DNA of 64,000 nt, taken from Saprospiraceae bacterium (lineage in GTDB: Bacteria; Bacteroidota; Bacteroidia; Chitinophagales; Saprospiraceae). The stretch spans positions 620,001-684,000 of the forward strand of contig JADJXD010000001.1 in assembly GCA_016715985.1 (NCBI GenBank). Reading direction: 5' to 3'. How positions within the stretch are numbered: position 1 is the first letter of the stretch; each line of letters begins with the position of its first letter. Below the pieces are notes generated by a model. It was not told where the DNA came from and ran no database searches. It saw only the letters and a program-made list of their open reading frames with translations. Positions 45,166-53,833 of the stretch are shown piece after piece. Made by a program: the position numbers and the translations under genes.

Positions 45166-46227
45166 ATGGGTGCTATTAAACAAAAAGATCTTGAACCTTC
45201 TGATGAATTATTTGAGCACCAGAAAATTATAGCAGATCCGAAACAATCATTGATCCGGATTGACAAATTTTTAATGGATAGACTTGAAAGGGTTTCCAGA
45301 AACCGACTGCAAAACGCTATTAAAATCGGGTGTATATTAGTCAATGGGAAAGCTATCAAAGCAAATTACAAAATCAAACCATATGATGAAATATCTCTGG
45401 TGCTCCCTTCCAATCCGGACGACAATGAAAATCTGCAGCCGGAAAACATTCCATTAAATGTGCGGTATGAAGATGAATACCTTATGGTAATTGAAAAGCC
45501 GGCAGGTTTGGTGGTTCATCCGGGCATAGGCAATTATACCGGTACGCTTGCAAACGCCCTACTCTATCACATGCAGCATACTACGCTGCCTGTCCTGAAG
45601 GGTAATCAGGAAGACCGTCCCGGTCTGGTTCACCGGATTGATAAAGACACCTCGGGATTGATGGTGATAGCCAAGACGGATTATGCGATGACACACCTTG
45701 CCAAACAATTTTTTGATCACACGATACAGCGGGATTATGTAGCATTGGTTTGGGGGGATGTTGCTGAAGATTCAGGCACAATTTCTTCTTATATAGGCAG
45801 ACATGAAAAAGACAGAATGCAGATGTTCTCTTATGATGAAGAATCCAGAGGAAAACATGCGATCACACACTATAAGGTACTTGAAAGATTATATTACGTT
45901 ACTTTGGTTCAGTGTACACTGGAAACAGGACGTACCCATCAGATCAGAGTCCATATGAAACATATAGGTCACACATTATTTAATGACGAAAGATACAACG
46001 GCAATAAAATTCTTAAAGGAACTATTTACACCAAATATAAACAGTTTGTAGAAAATTGTTTTGACTTGCTTCCCAGACAGGCACTTCATGCTAAAAGTCT
46101 GGGTTTTATTCATCCGCATACAGAAAAAGCAATGTATTTTGAATCCGATCTTCCGGAAGACTTCCAATCTGTACTGGATAAGTGGCGCAATTATTTGTCA
46201 ACCAGAAAATCCATTATAGAAGATTAA
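45166..46227 (+). CDS. RluA/RluD family pseudouridine synthase
   Basis: A 353-residue enzyme with an N-terminal S4 RNA-binding domain (about 30-90: RIDKFLMDRLERVSRNRLQNA) and a pseudouridine synthase domain with the catalytic Asp159 in HRIDKDTSGL, plus the TGRTHQIRVH motif. It isomerises uridines in 23S rRNA; RluD is the nearest match by layout. The ATG at 45166 follows the upstream stop by 10 bp; a GTG at 45106 inside the previous gene is not needed. Confidence 0.94.
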   Translation: MGAIKQKDLEPSDELFEHQKIIADPKQSLIRIDKFLMDRLERVSRNRLQNAIKIGCILVNGKAIKANYKIKPYDEISLVLPSNPDDNENLQPENIPLNVRYEDEYLMVIEKPAGLVVHPGIGNYTGTLANALLYHMQHTTLPVLKGNQEDRPGLVHRIDKDTSGLMVIAKTDYAMTHLAKQFFDHTIQRDYVALVWGDVAEDSGTISSYIGRHEKDRMQMFSYDEESRGKHAITHYKVLERLYYVTLVQCTLETGRTHQIRVHMKHIGHTLFNDERYNGNKILKGTIYTKYKQFVENCFDLLPRQALHAKSLGFIHPHTEKAMYFESDLPEDFQSVLDKWRNYLSTRKSIIED

Positions 46228-46253
46228 CAGATTATTTTGAAACCCAAACCTAA

Positions 46254-47321
46254 ATGGAATTAGAAGAAATGCATCAGAACGTTGAAAACAAAATAATCAC
46301 GATAACTTTATCTGAAAGAATTTCAGTGTTGGCATCTCTAGGTGAATATTTAAAAAATACCAATCGTAAGGAAATTCAAGCAGTAATCGATCTGGCTTGT
46401 GCCGAAAATCCCTGGTTTACACAAGAAAACGTCTTGACGGCAATAAATGCTGTTACAAATCAATTTTTCGATAAAGACATTCTTCAGAAATGGATTGCCC
46501 GGTATTTTCTGGATGATAACTTACCTGTGCGAAAAGTTGGACTTGTTTTGGCAGGAAATATACCCATGGTAGGTTTCCATGACATTCTATGTGCATTTAT
46601 CTGTAATAAAATTTCAGTTATCAAATATTCTGAAAAGGATAGACAATTAATCCCCTTTCTGATTGAAAAATTGAATGAAATAGATGGTAGAACCGCTGAA
46701 TATTTCCAGCGAACAGAAAGGTTAAGAGAATATGATTCGGTTATTGCAACCGGGAGTAATAATACAGCCGGATACTTTGAACATTATTTCAGCAACGTAC
46801 CTCACATTATCCGAAAAAACCGAAATGCTGTTGCTGTATTGACGGGCGATGAATCTGTAGCTGCACTTGAAAAATTGGGTAAAGATATTTTCTGTCACTT
46901 TGGATTGGGATGCCGGAATGTCAGTAAATTATACCTTCCTAAAAATTATGATATGTCCAATCTGATTCAGGTACTTAATAAATATGTTTACTTAATGGAT
47001 AATCATAAATACAAAAACAACTACGATTACAATCTTGCTTTATTTCTCATTAACCGTGAAAAATTTCTACAACTGGATGCTGTTTTACTTCGCGAATCAG
47101 CTCTGATAGCATCCAGAATCGGAAGCCTGCACTATTCATACTATGACTCCATTGATGTCTTAACAACTGAACTTAAAGAAAACAGGGATTCCATTCAATG
47201 TATTGTATCGGATATAAAAATTGATAATCTGACCACCATTCCCTTTGGAGATGCACAATGCCCGACCATTGATACATATGCAGACGGAGTAGATACGATC
47301 AGTTTTCTTCTGGAGTTGTAG
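46254..47321 (+). CDS. Acyl-CoA reductase (LuxC-like)
   Basis: A 355-residue aldehyde-dehydrogenase-fold protein of the acyl-CoA reductase (LuxC) family. The nucleotide-binding GLVLAGNIPMVGFHD segment and the GLGCRNVSKLY segment with the probable catalytic Cys are clear. It would reduce an acyl-CoA to an aldehyde; the partner and pathway are unknown. It follows the pseudouridine synthase by 26 bp. Confidence 0.88.
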   Translation: MELEEMHQNVENKIITITLSERISVLASLGEYLKNTNRKEIQAVIDLACAENPWFTQENVLTAINAVTNQFFDKDILQKWIARYFLDDNLPVRKVGLVLAGNIPMVGFHDILCAFICNKISVIKYSEKDRQLIPFLIEKLNEIDGRTAEYFQRTERLREYDSVIATGSNNTAGYFEHYFSNVPHIIRKNRNAVAVLTGDESVAALEKLGKDIFCHFGLGCRNVSKLYLPKNYDMSNLIQVLNKYVYLMDNHKYKNNYDYNLALFLINREKFLQLDAVLLRESALIASRIGSLHYSYYDSIDVLTTELKENRDSIQCIVSDIKIDNLTTIPFGDAQCPTIDTYADGVDTISFLLEL

Positions 47322-47417
47322 TATTCAAAAGCTATAAGTCCGAAATAAAGATTAAACGAAATATCCGGCTTTCAAATTAAAATTAATACATTTATTGCTT
47401 TGAAAAAATAAAGCAAA

Positions 47418-48686
47418 ATGAAAAAACGGGATTTCATAAAGCAAACCACTCTGGGTACCTTGGCATTGCTTCCCTTTATTGATTCGTTACAATGTCTGAT
47501 TTCAAAATATGAAGGAGTTGACTCATTCAGCCTTGCAAGAGATGAAGGATTCTGGACTAAAATTCGTGGCGATTATCATTTAAAACCGGATTACATAAAC
47601 CTTGAAAACGGGTATTATTGCTTCAGCCCACAACCCATTCTCGATGCATTTATCGGGCACATCAGGCGAGTCAATCTGGAAGGTTCCTATTATATGCGTT
47701 CTACCCAATTCAGTGATAAAAAACAGGTTGCGGGGAGCATCGCTGAATTGCTGGGTTGCAATCAGGAAAGTGTAATCATTACCAGAAATACAACGGAATC
47801 TTTAGATACCATCATCAGCGCTATGAATTGGGAAGCCGGCGATGAAGCAGTCATGGCAGAACAGGACTATGGCGCTATGTTGAATCAATTCAAACTAATG
47901 GGCATCAAACATGGCATTATAAACAAACTCATCTCAATACCTAATCATCCGGATTCAGATGATGAAATCGTACAACTATATGCATCTGCTATTACAGAAA
48001 AAACGAAACTGCTGATGGTTTGCCATATGATTAACATTACCGGACAAATACTACCTGTTCGTAAAATTTGCGACATGGCTCATCAAAAAGGAGTGGAAGT
48101 ACTCGTGGACGGAGCACATGCTTTTGCGCATATTCAGTATAAAATGGATGAACTGAATTGTGATTATTATGGTGCAAGTCTTCATAAGTGGTTGAGTGCC
48201 CCACTTGGTTCAGGATTATTATACGTCCGAAAAGAAAAGATCAGAAAAATTACACCTTTTTTTGCTCCTTGGAATGATGATCCGGATGATATTTATAAGC
48301 TCAATCACACAGGTACACATCCGGTTTACAATGATCTGGCAATCATGGATGCAATCGCATACTATAAATTGATCGGAAAAGAACGCAAAGAAACCAGATT
48401 GAGATATCTTCAACGCTATTGGTACGAACAACTCAGCAATATTCCCGGTATTATACTTAATACACCGTCCGACCCTAATAGATCCTGCGGAATTGCCAAT
48501 GTTGGAATAGAAGGAGTAACACCTTCTGATCTCGCAAAATTATTATTGGAAAAGTACATAATCTGGACTGTAGCAATAGATGGTGCCGGAGTTCAGGGTT
48601 GCAGAATCACGCCTAATATTTACACGACGCCAGAAGAGTTAGACCAGTTTGTAGCAGCAATGAAAGATATTAACAATAACAAATAG
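47418..48686 (+). CDS. Exported aminotransferase class V-fold PLP protein (isopenicillin-N-epimerase-like)
   Basis: A 422-residue fold-type I PLP enzyme with a Tat-like leader (KKRDFIKQTTLGTLALLPF, with Lys-Arg in place of Arg-Arg). PLP-binding features include TRNTTESLD, Asp231 (DGAHAF) and the Schiff-base Lys257 (SLHKWL). The body resembles class V enzymes such as cysteine desulfurase and isopenicillin N epimerase. A leader suggests export, which is unusual for a PLP enzyme, and would need a folded export route such as Tat. The exact reaction is unknown. Confidence 0.85.
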   Translation: MKKRDFIKQTTLGTLALLPFIDSLQCLISKYEGVDSFSLARDEGFWTKIRGDYHLKPDYINLENGYYCFSPQPILDAFIGHIRRVNLEGSYYMRSTQFSDKKQVAGSIAELLGCNQESVIITRNTTESLDTIISAMNWEAGDEAVMAEQDYGAMLNQFKLMGIKHGIINKLISIPNHPDSDDEIVQLYASAITEKTKLLMVCHMINITGQILPVRKICDMAHQKGVEVLVDGAHAFAHIQYKMDELNCDYYGASLHKWLSAPLGSGLLYVRKEKIRKITPFFAPWNDDPDDIYKLNHTGTHPVYNDLAIMDAIAYYKLIGKERKETRLRYLQRYWYEQLSNIPGIILNTPSDPNRSCGIANVGIEGVTPSDLAKLLLEKYIIWTVAIDGAGVQGCRITPNIYTTPEELDQFVAAMKDINNNK

Positions 48687-48701
48687 CTTTAGCACTGACC
48701 A

Positions 48702-48735
48702 AAAAAAGGCACTCCCAAATTCATGGAAGTGCCTG
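48702..48735 (-). terminator. Intrinsic terminator between the class V protein and nrdA
   Basis: AGGCACT and AGTGCCT (48708-48714, 48729-48735) pair, with a further CC/GG pair inside, around an AAATTCAT-type loop. The minus strand has seven T directly after the stem, giving a good terminator for nrdA. It may also slow transcription from the convergent plus-strand gene. Confidence 0.8.
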
Positions 48736-48760
48736 ATTATAACTTTTCGTATAACTGAAA

Positions 48761-51145
48761 TCAACTACCACACATGAGGCAACCTTCCTCCATCGAGCAC
48801 ACTGCTCCTTCTGGTAGGTCCATGACTTCTTTTTCATCTATGACTTCAGCAGCAACCGTTGATTGAATTCGTTGATGTTGAGAATCCAATGTGAACTTGA
48901 TCGGATCAACAGCAGCCTTACTTCTCAGATAGTACATACCCGTTTTCAGGCCTTTCTGCCATGCGTAAAAGTGCATTGAACTTAGTTTTCCAAAATTTGC
49001 ATTTTCTACAAAAAGATTTAAGCTCTGACTCTGACAAATAAATGCCCCTCGGTCTGCTGCCTGATCGATTATATTTTTCTGACTGATTTCATATACAGTT
49101 TTATACAACGCTTTCAGGTCTGCTGGAATTTCGGGGATATTTTGGACCGAACCATTGGCTGCCATCAGCTTTTGTTTAATGTCATCATTCCAAAGTCCTC
49201 GTTTGGTCAGGTCTTTTAAAAGGTGTTTGTTGACGATGATATATTCACCTGAAAGTGTTCTTCTGGTATAAATATTAGATGTGTAAGGCTCAAAACACTC
49301 GTTATTTCCTAATATCTGAGATGTCGAAGCAGTAGGCATCGGAGCTAAAAGAAGACTGTTTCGTAATCCGTGTGTTTTTATATCATTTTTCATACCATCC
49401 CAGTCATATCTGTCACCAGGTACCACACCCCACATATCAAACTGCAATATTCCTTTACTGCTCGGCGACCCCTTAAAGGTTTTGTAACTGCCATCTTTTT
49501 TAGCCAGCTCCATGGATTCCGTCAAAGCTCCGTGGTAAATTGTCTCAAAAATTTCTTTATTCAGAGAACTTGCTTCTTCACTGTCAAAAGGCATCCTCAT
49601 GAGAATATAAGCATCTGCCAGTCCTTGTACACCTATCCCTATGGGTCTGTGTCTGAAATTAGAATTCTGTGCTTCCTGAATCGGATAATAATTGATGTCT
49701 ATTATTTTGTTGAGATTTCTTGTAATAACCCGAGTAATCTCATGTAATTTTTCGAAATCAAAAGTACGCTTTTCTTCGTTTATAAACTTTGGAAGAGAAA
49801 TTGAAGCGAGGTTACAAACCGCTACCTCATCAGGCGCAGTATATTCTATAATTTCTGTACAAAGATTACTGGATTTTATGGTTCCGAGATTTTTTTGGTT
49901 GGATTTCTCGTTGCATGCATCTTTGTAAAGTATATAAGGAGTACCCGTCTCTATCTGAGACTCCAGAATTGAGAACCACAGATCCTGAGCTTTTACTGTC
50001 TTTCTTGCTCTCCCTTCTGCTTCGTATTTATGATATTTTGTCTTAAACTCTTCTCCATAACACTCGTGCAATCCCGGCGCTTCGTTCGGGCAAAACAATG
50101 ACCAGTCTCCATTTTCTTTAACTCTTTCCATAAACAAGTCAGGAATCCACATCGCATAAAATAAATCCCGTGCTCTCAGTTCTTCTTTTCCATGATTCTT
50201 TTTCAGGTCCAAAAAGTCAAAGATATCGGCATGCCAGGGCTCGATATAAACGGCAAATGCACCTTTTCTTTTTCCACCACCCTGATCCACATATCTTGCT
50301 GTATCATTAAATACTTTTAACATTGGAATGATACCATTAGAAGTTCCGCCGGTACCTTTTATGTAACTGCCTTTGGCTCTCACGTTGTGCACTGAAAGTC
50401 CGATCCCACCTGCTGACTGCGATATTTTGGCACATCTGGATAACGTCTCAAATATACCCGGAATACTATCTTCAGTCATACTCAACAGAAAACAGGAAGA
50501 CAACTGTGGTTTGGGTGTACCTGCATTAAATAAAGTAGGAGTCGCATGAATAAACCACTTCTCAGACATGAGGTGGTAGGTTTCTATCGCAGATGTAATG
50601 TCTGTTCCGTGTATTCCTATGGCAGCCCGCATTAATAAGTGTTGCGGTCTTTCTACGACTTCACCATCCATTCTGAGCAGATAGGATTTTTCCAGGGTTT
50701 TAAATCCGAAATAATCAAATGCATAATCTCTGTCGTAGATAATAACTGAATCCAGTTCATCTGCATTCTTCATAATCACATCTATCGTTTCATCACTGAT
50801 CAGTCCTGCCTTTTCATTTGATTTTGGATCGATGTAATTGTAAAGCCTTTTCATCGTTTCGGAAAAAGACTTATCTGTATTTTTGTGTAAATTTGAAACT
50901 GCGATTCTGGCAGCGAGTATTGCATAGTCAGGATGCCTTGCCGCCATACTGGCTGCTGTTTCAGCTGCAAGATTGTCTAATTCCGTAGTCTTTACCCCAT
51001 CAAATAATCCCTGAATTACTTTTTTAGAGATCTCGATCGGATCGACATATTTTTGGTTGAGACCATAACAGAGCTTGTTCACTCTTGCTGTCACTTTATC
51101 AAAACTGACAGACTCTCTTTTGTTGCTTCTTTTAATTACTTGCAT
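48761..51145 (-). CDS. nrdA: Ribonucleoside-diphosphate reductase, large (alpha) subunit
   Basis: A 794-residue class Ia/b large subunit. It begins with an ATP-cone regulatory domain (about 1-95), followed by the catalytic barrel with SSCFLLSM (substrate-site Cys), NLCTEI and the C-terminal redox pair in CLMCGS. It reduces NDPs to dNDPs with the NrdB tyrosyl radical subunit. It lies 67 bp downstream of nrdB on the same strand, and a terminator follows. The ATP-cone implies allosteric control by dATP. Confidence 0.97.
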   Translation of the reverse strand: MQVIKRSNKRESVSFDKVTARVNKLCYGLNQKYVDPIEISKKVIQGLFDGVKTTELDNLAAETAASMAARHPDYAILAARIAVSNLHKNTDKSFSETMKRLYNYIDPKSNEKAGLISDETIDVIMKNADELDSVIIYDRDYAFDYFGFKTLEKSYLLRMDGEVVERPQHLLMRAAIGIHGTDITSAIETYHLMSEKWFIHATPTLFNAGTPKPQLSSCFLLSMTEDSIPGIFETLSRCAKISQSAGGIGLSVHNVRAKGSYIKGTGGTSNGIIPMLKVFNDTARYVDQGGGKRKGAFAVYIEPWHADIFDFLDLKKNHGKEELRARDLFYAMWIPDLFMERVKENGDWSLFCPNEAPGLHECYGEEFKTKYHKYEAEGRARKTVKAQDLWFSILESQIETGTPYILYKDACNEKSNQKNLGTIKSSNLCTEIIEYTAPDEVAVCNLASISLPKFINEEKRTFDFEKLHEITRVITRNLNKIIDINYYPIQEAQNSNFRHRPIGIGVQGLADAYILMRMPFDSEEASSLNKEIFETIYHGALTESMELAKKDGSYKTFKGSPSSKGILQFDMWGVVPGDRYDWDGMKNDIKTHGLRNSLLLAPMPTASTSQILGNNECFEPYTSNIYTRRTLSGEYIIVNKHLLKDLTKRGLWNDDIKQKLMAANGSVQNIPEIPADLKALYKTVYEISQKNIIDQAADRGAFICQSQSLNLFVENANFGKLSSMHFYAWQKGLKTGMYYLRSKAAVDPIKFTLDSQHQRIQSTVAAEVIDEKEVMDLPEGAVCSMEEGCLMCGS

Positions 51146-51212
51146 AAGTATTCTTTTGTTTTGGTAGTAAAGAAATAAGTTCTCAGGATGGTTAGTAAGT
51201 GGAGGATAAGAA

Positions 51213-52190
51213 CTAAAAATCTTCTTCCAATGTAAATACTTGTTTTTCTTTTTCAGCCATTACTCCTGCTTTTTGGTAATCGCCGACACGTTTTTCAAAA
51301 AAGTTGGTTTTTCCCTGTAATGATATCATATCCATCCAGGGGAATGGATTCTCGGCATTATATACTCTGTCACAACCTAATGAAACAAGAAGTCTGTCTG
51401 ATACAAATTCAATATAGGTACACATCATCTCAGCATTCATTCCGATCAATGCGACAGGGATGGCGTCGGTAACAAATTCTTTTTCTATTTCAACTGCATC
51501 TGTGATTATTTTGGTTACAGTTTCCTTGGGAAGTTTGTTTATAATGTGGTTGTTGTACAATAAACATGCGAAATCGCAATGCATTCCTTCATCCCGTGAG
51601 ATCAGCTCATTGGAGAAAGTCAGACCCGGCATCAATCCTCGTTTCTTCAACCAGAAGATAGAGCAAAATGATCCTGAAAAGAATATTCCCTCCACTGCTG
51701 CAAATGCTATCAATCGCTCCTGAAAATTGCCTTCATTAATCCATCTTAAAGCCCAATCTGCCTTCTTCTTCACACAATCTAAATGTTCAATAGCATGTAA
51801 AAGAAAGTCCTTCTCTACCGCATCTTTAATATAAGTGTCAATGAGAAGTGAATAGGTTTCTGAATGAATGTTTTCCATCATAATCTGAAAACCATAAAAG
51901 AACTTCGCTTCCGTATATTGTACTTCTCTGACCATGTGCTCCGCCAGATTTTCATTTACAATTCCGTCAGACGCTGCAAAAAATGCCAGAACGTGCTTTA
52001 TAAAGTGCTTTTCATCATCATTAAGCTTATTTTCCCAGTCACTCACGTCCTGGTGAAGATCGATTTCCTCTGCTGTCCAGAAACTTGCTTCCGTTTTCTT
52101 ATAAAAGTTCCATATATCATCATGCTCAATCGGGAATAAAACAAAGCGGTTGGGGTTTTCTAACAAAAGGGGTTCGACATTATTACTCAT
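51213..52190 (-). CDS. nrdB: Ribonucleotide reductase small (beta) subunit
   Basis: A 325-residue ferritin-like subunit with di-iron ligand segments (AFFAASDGIVNENL, MENIHSETY with the probable radical Tyr, EGIFFSGSFCSIFWL and RDEGMHCDF). It makes the tyrosyl radical used by NrdA. It is the first gene of the nrdB-nrdA operon and starts 56 bp downstream of a strong Bacteroidetes promoter. Confidence 0.97.
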   Translation of the reverse strand: MSNNVEPLLLENPNRFVLFPIEHDDIWNFYKKTEASFWTAEEIDLHQDVSDWENKLNDDEKHFIKHVLAFFAASDGIVNENLAEHMVREVQYTEAKFFYGFQIMMENIHSETYSLLIDTYIKDAVEKDFLLHAIEHLDCVKKKADWALRWINEGNFQERLIAFAAVEGIFFSGSFCSIFWLKKRGLMPGLTFSNELISRDEGMHCDFACLLYNNHIINKLPKETVTKIITDAVEIEKEFVTDAIPVALIGMNAEMMCTYIEFVSDRLLVSLGCDRVYNAENPFPWMDMISLQGKTNFFEKRVGDYQKAGVMAEKEKQVFTLEEDF

Positions 52191-52245
52191 CAGGTATATT
52201 ATTTAAAAAGTTTAGATTCTAAAGTTTGGTTCGCATTATATGAGA

Positions 52246-52276
52246 CAAATTTAAATATGTTATCTGTAGGGACAAA
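52246..52276 (-). promoter_or_regulatory. Promoter of nrdB-nrdA
   Basis: On the minus strand TTTG (52273-52276) and TAAATTTG (52246-52253) are separated by 19 bp, an exact match to the Bacteroidetes -33/-7 consensus TTTG-N19-TAnnTTTG. The nrdB ATG lies 56 bp further on. Confidence 0.75.
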
Positions 52277-52598
52277 ATTATATTAAGAAAATATATATAT
52301 ATTTTTTTTTCTAACTTGTTGTCCCTTGAAAAACAACTCACAATAAAAAATCGGTTGTAAAAAATCTCAGAATGATATATTGTAACTTTTCTGAATGCGA
52401 GTGCAAATTAAACTACAAAATTCGATTAATCAAATGCAAAACTTCTCAAAGTTATCCACACAATGTTAATAACTTTGTAATATATTAAAAATCAGTTTAA
52501 TATAATGAAATATAATTTTGTCAAATGTGGAAAACTTTTAATATGTCTTATTAAAAATTTTGTAGTGTGCATTTTATATATTACGAAAAATCATAATA
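52277..52598. other. AT-rich region upstream of nrdB with DnaA-box-like sites
   Basis: No gene is present. The stretch carries an (AT)n run followed by ten T (about 52290-52311), a perfect DnaA box TTATCCACA (52452-52460, +) and a one-mismatch copy TTTTCCACA (52526-52534, minus strand). Either DnaA regulates nrd here, as in E. coli, or the region is a small replication-origin-like element; only two boxes argue for the former. Confidence 0.5.
52452..52460 (+). promoter_or_regulatory. DnaA box (TTATCCACA)
   Basis: An exact match to the DnaA consensus, about 260 bp upstream of the nrdB start. A near match (TTTTCCACA, minus strand, 52526-52534) lies 65 bp away. Confidence 0.5.
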
Positions 52599-53543
52599 TT
52601 AGGTTTTTCGGGAAAAAAACCAAACCACTCCGACACCTGCGAGTAGGGATGTCAAAATGATTAATGGGAATGCAAATCGATACTGATTGAATGGAAGGTA
52701 ATCCAAATTCATACCGTAAAAACCGGCAACCATTGAAGGCAATAACAAAATAATTGTGACAATTGTCAATCTGTGGATAATAACATTCAGATTATTTGAA
52801 ACGATAGATGCATAAGCTTCCATCGTTCCGCTAAGAATGTTGGTATATACATTGGACATCTCCAAAGCCTGGCTATTGTCAATAATAATGTCTTCAAAAA
52901 GATCAACATACTTTTCTTCTGCACCCAACTTTAACAGGTCGGTTCGTTTCATTTTCATTTTGAGCAATTCATTTGTACTTAATGAACTTACAAAATATAC
53001 CAGACTTTTCTCAATCCTCAGTAATTGTTGAAGCTCTGCATTTCGACTGGATTGATATAACTCCTGCTCAATCAGATTTCGCTTTAAATTCAGCTTTTTC
53101 AAACATTCCAAAAACCGATACACATTCTGTTCAAAGATCTGAATGACAAAAAGTCTTTTATCAGACGGATCAAAATTTTTAACTCTGTCATCACTAAACT
53201 TCTCCAAAATAGGGTTGTCTTTGGAAGTTACAGTAATAATATGATCTTTAGTCAGAATGATACCTATCGGAACAGTTATGTAAATTGCTTCATTTTCTTT
53301 CGTATCGTCATTCAGTATAGGCGAATTAATAAGAATAAGTGTGGAATCGTCCTCTTTTTCATAACGTGACCGCTCATCAATATCTAATGAGTCCGTCAAA
53401 AAATCCAATGGAATATCCAGGTCAAGAGCCAGACCTTCCAGCTCCCCGTGTGCAAAAGGAGGAACTACATTGATCCATGAAGCATGATCCTTGTGATCGA
53501 ACTCTTTCACTTCTCCGTTTTCTTTGCCAAGATATAAGATCAT
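52599..53543 (-). CDS. corA: CorA family divalent-cation transporter
   Basis: A 314-residue protein with a large soluble N-terminal domain, a long helical stalk and two C-terminal membrane helices. The first helix ends in the selectivity motif GMN (FYGMN), followed by a short acidic loop. It would take up Mg2+, Co2+ or Ni2+ as a pentamer. A strong promoter and a purine-rich AAAGGAGAG stretch, unusually SD-like for this phylum, precede the ATG. Confidence 0.94.
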   Translation of the reverse strand: MILYLGKENGEVKEFDHKDHASWINVVPPFAHGELEGLALDLDIPLDFLTDSLDIDERSRYEKEDDSTLILINSPILNDDTKENEAIYITVPIGIILTKDHIITVTSKDNPILEKFSDDRVKNFDPSDKRLFVIQIFEQNVYRFLECLKKLNLKRNLIEQELYQSSRNAELQQLLRIEKSLVYFVSSLSTNELLKMKMKRTDLLKLGAEEKYVDLFEDIIIDNSQALEMSNVYTNILSGTMEAYASIVSNNLNVIIHRLTIVTIILLLPSMVAGFYGMNLDYLPFNQYRFAFPLIILTSLLAGVGVVWFFSRKT

Positions 53544-53586
53544 GATACTCTCCTTTCATTGTTGTAAATAATGATTCTTTATTCCG

Positions 53587-53618
53587 CAAATATACCCTTG
53601 CTTTTTCGCAATATCAAA
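53587..53618 (-). promoter_or_regulatory. Promoter of corA
   Basis: On the minus strand TTTG (53615-53618) and TATATTTG (53587-53594) lie 20 bp apart. They match the Bacteroidetes consensus and are 43 bp upstream of the corA ATG. Confidence 0.7.
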
Positions 53619-53833
53619 TTTTACCCTTTCAAATATTTTTAGGCATTAATTAACATCTAATTACTTTCAAATGCGTTTATATAATAGGCATAAAACCCTA
53701 TGACAATTATTTCCATGCTAAGTCATACCTTCTGTATCTCACTTTTCAATCATTCAAGTCTTGAATTCCGGACTCTATTGAAGTCTGTTTGATGCAGAAG
53801 ATTAATTTAGTATTCATCAAAAATCAACATAAA

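Noticed and set aside
52277..52598. Chromosomal replication origin
   Set aside because: Only two DnaA-like boxes and no dnaA, dnaN or other origin-linked genes; kept only as a possibility in the findings.
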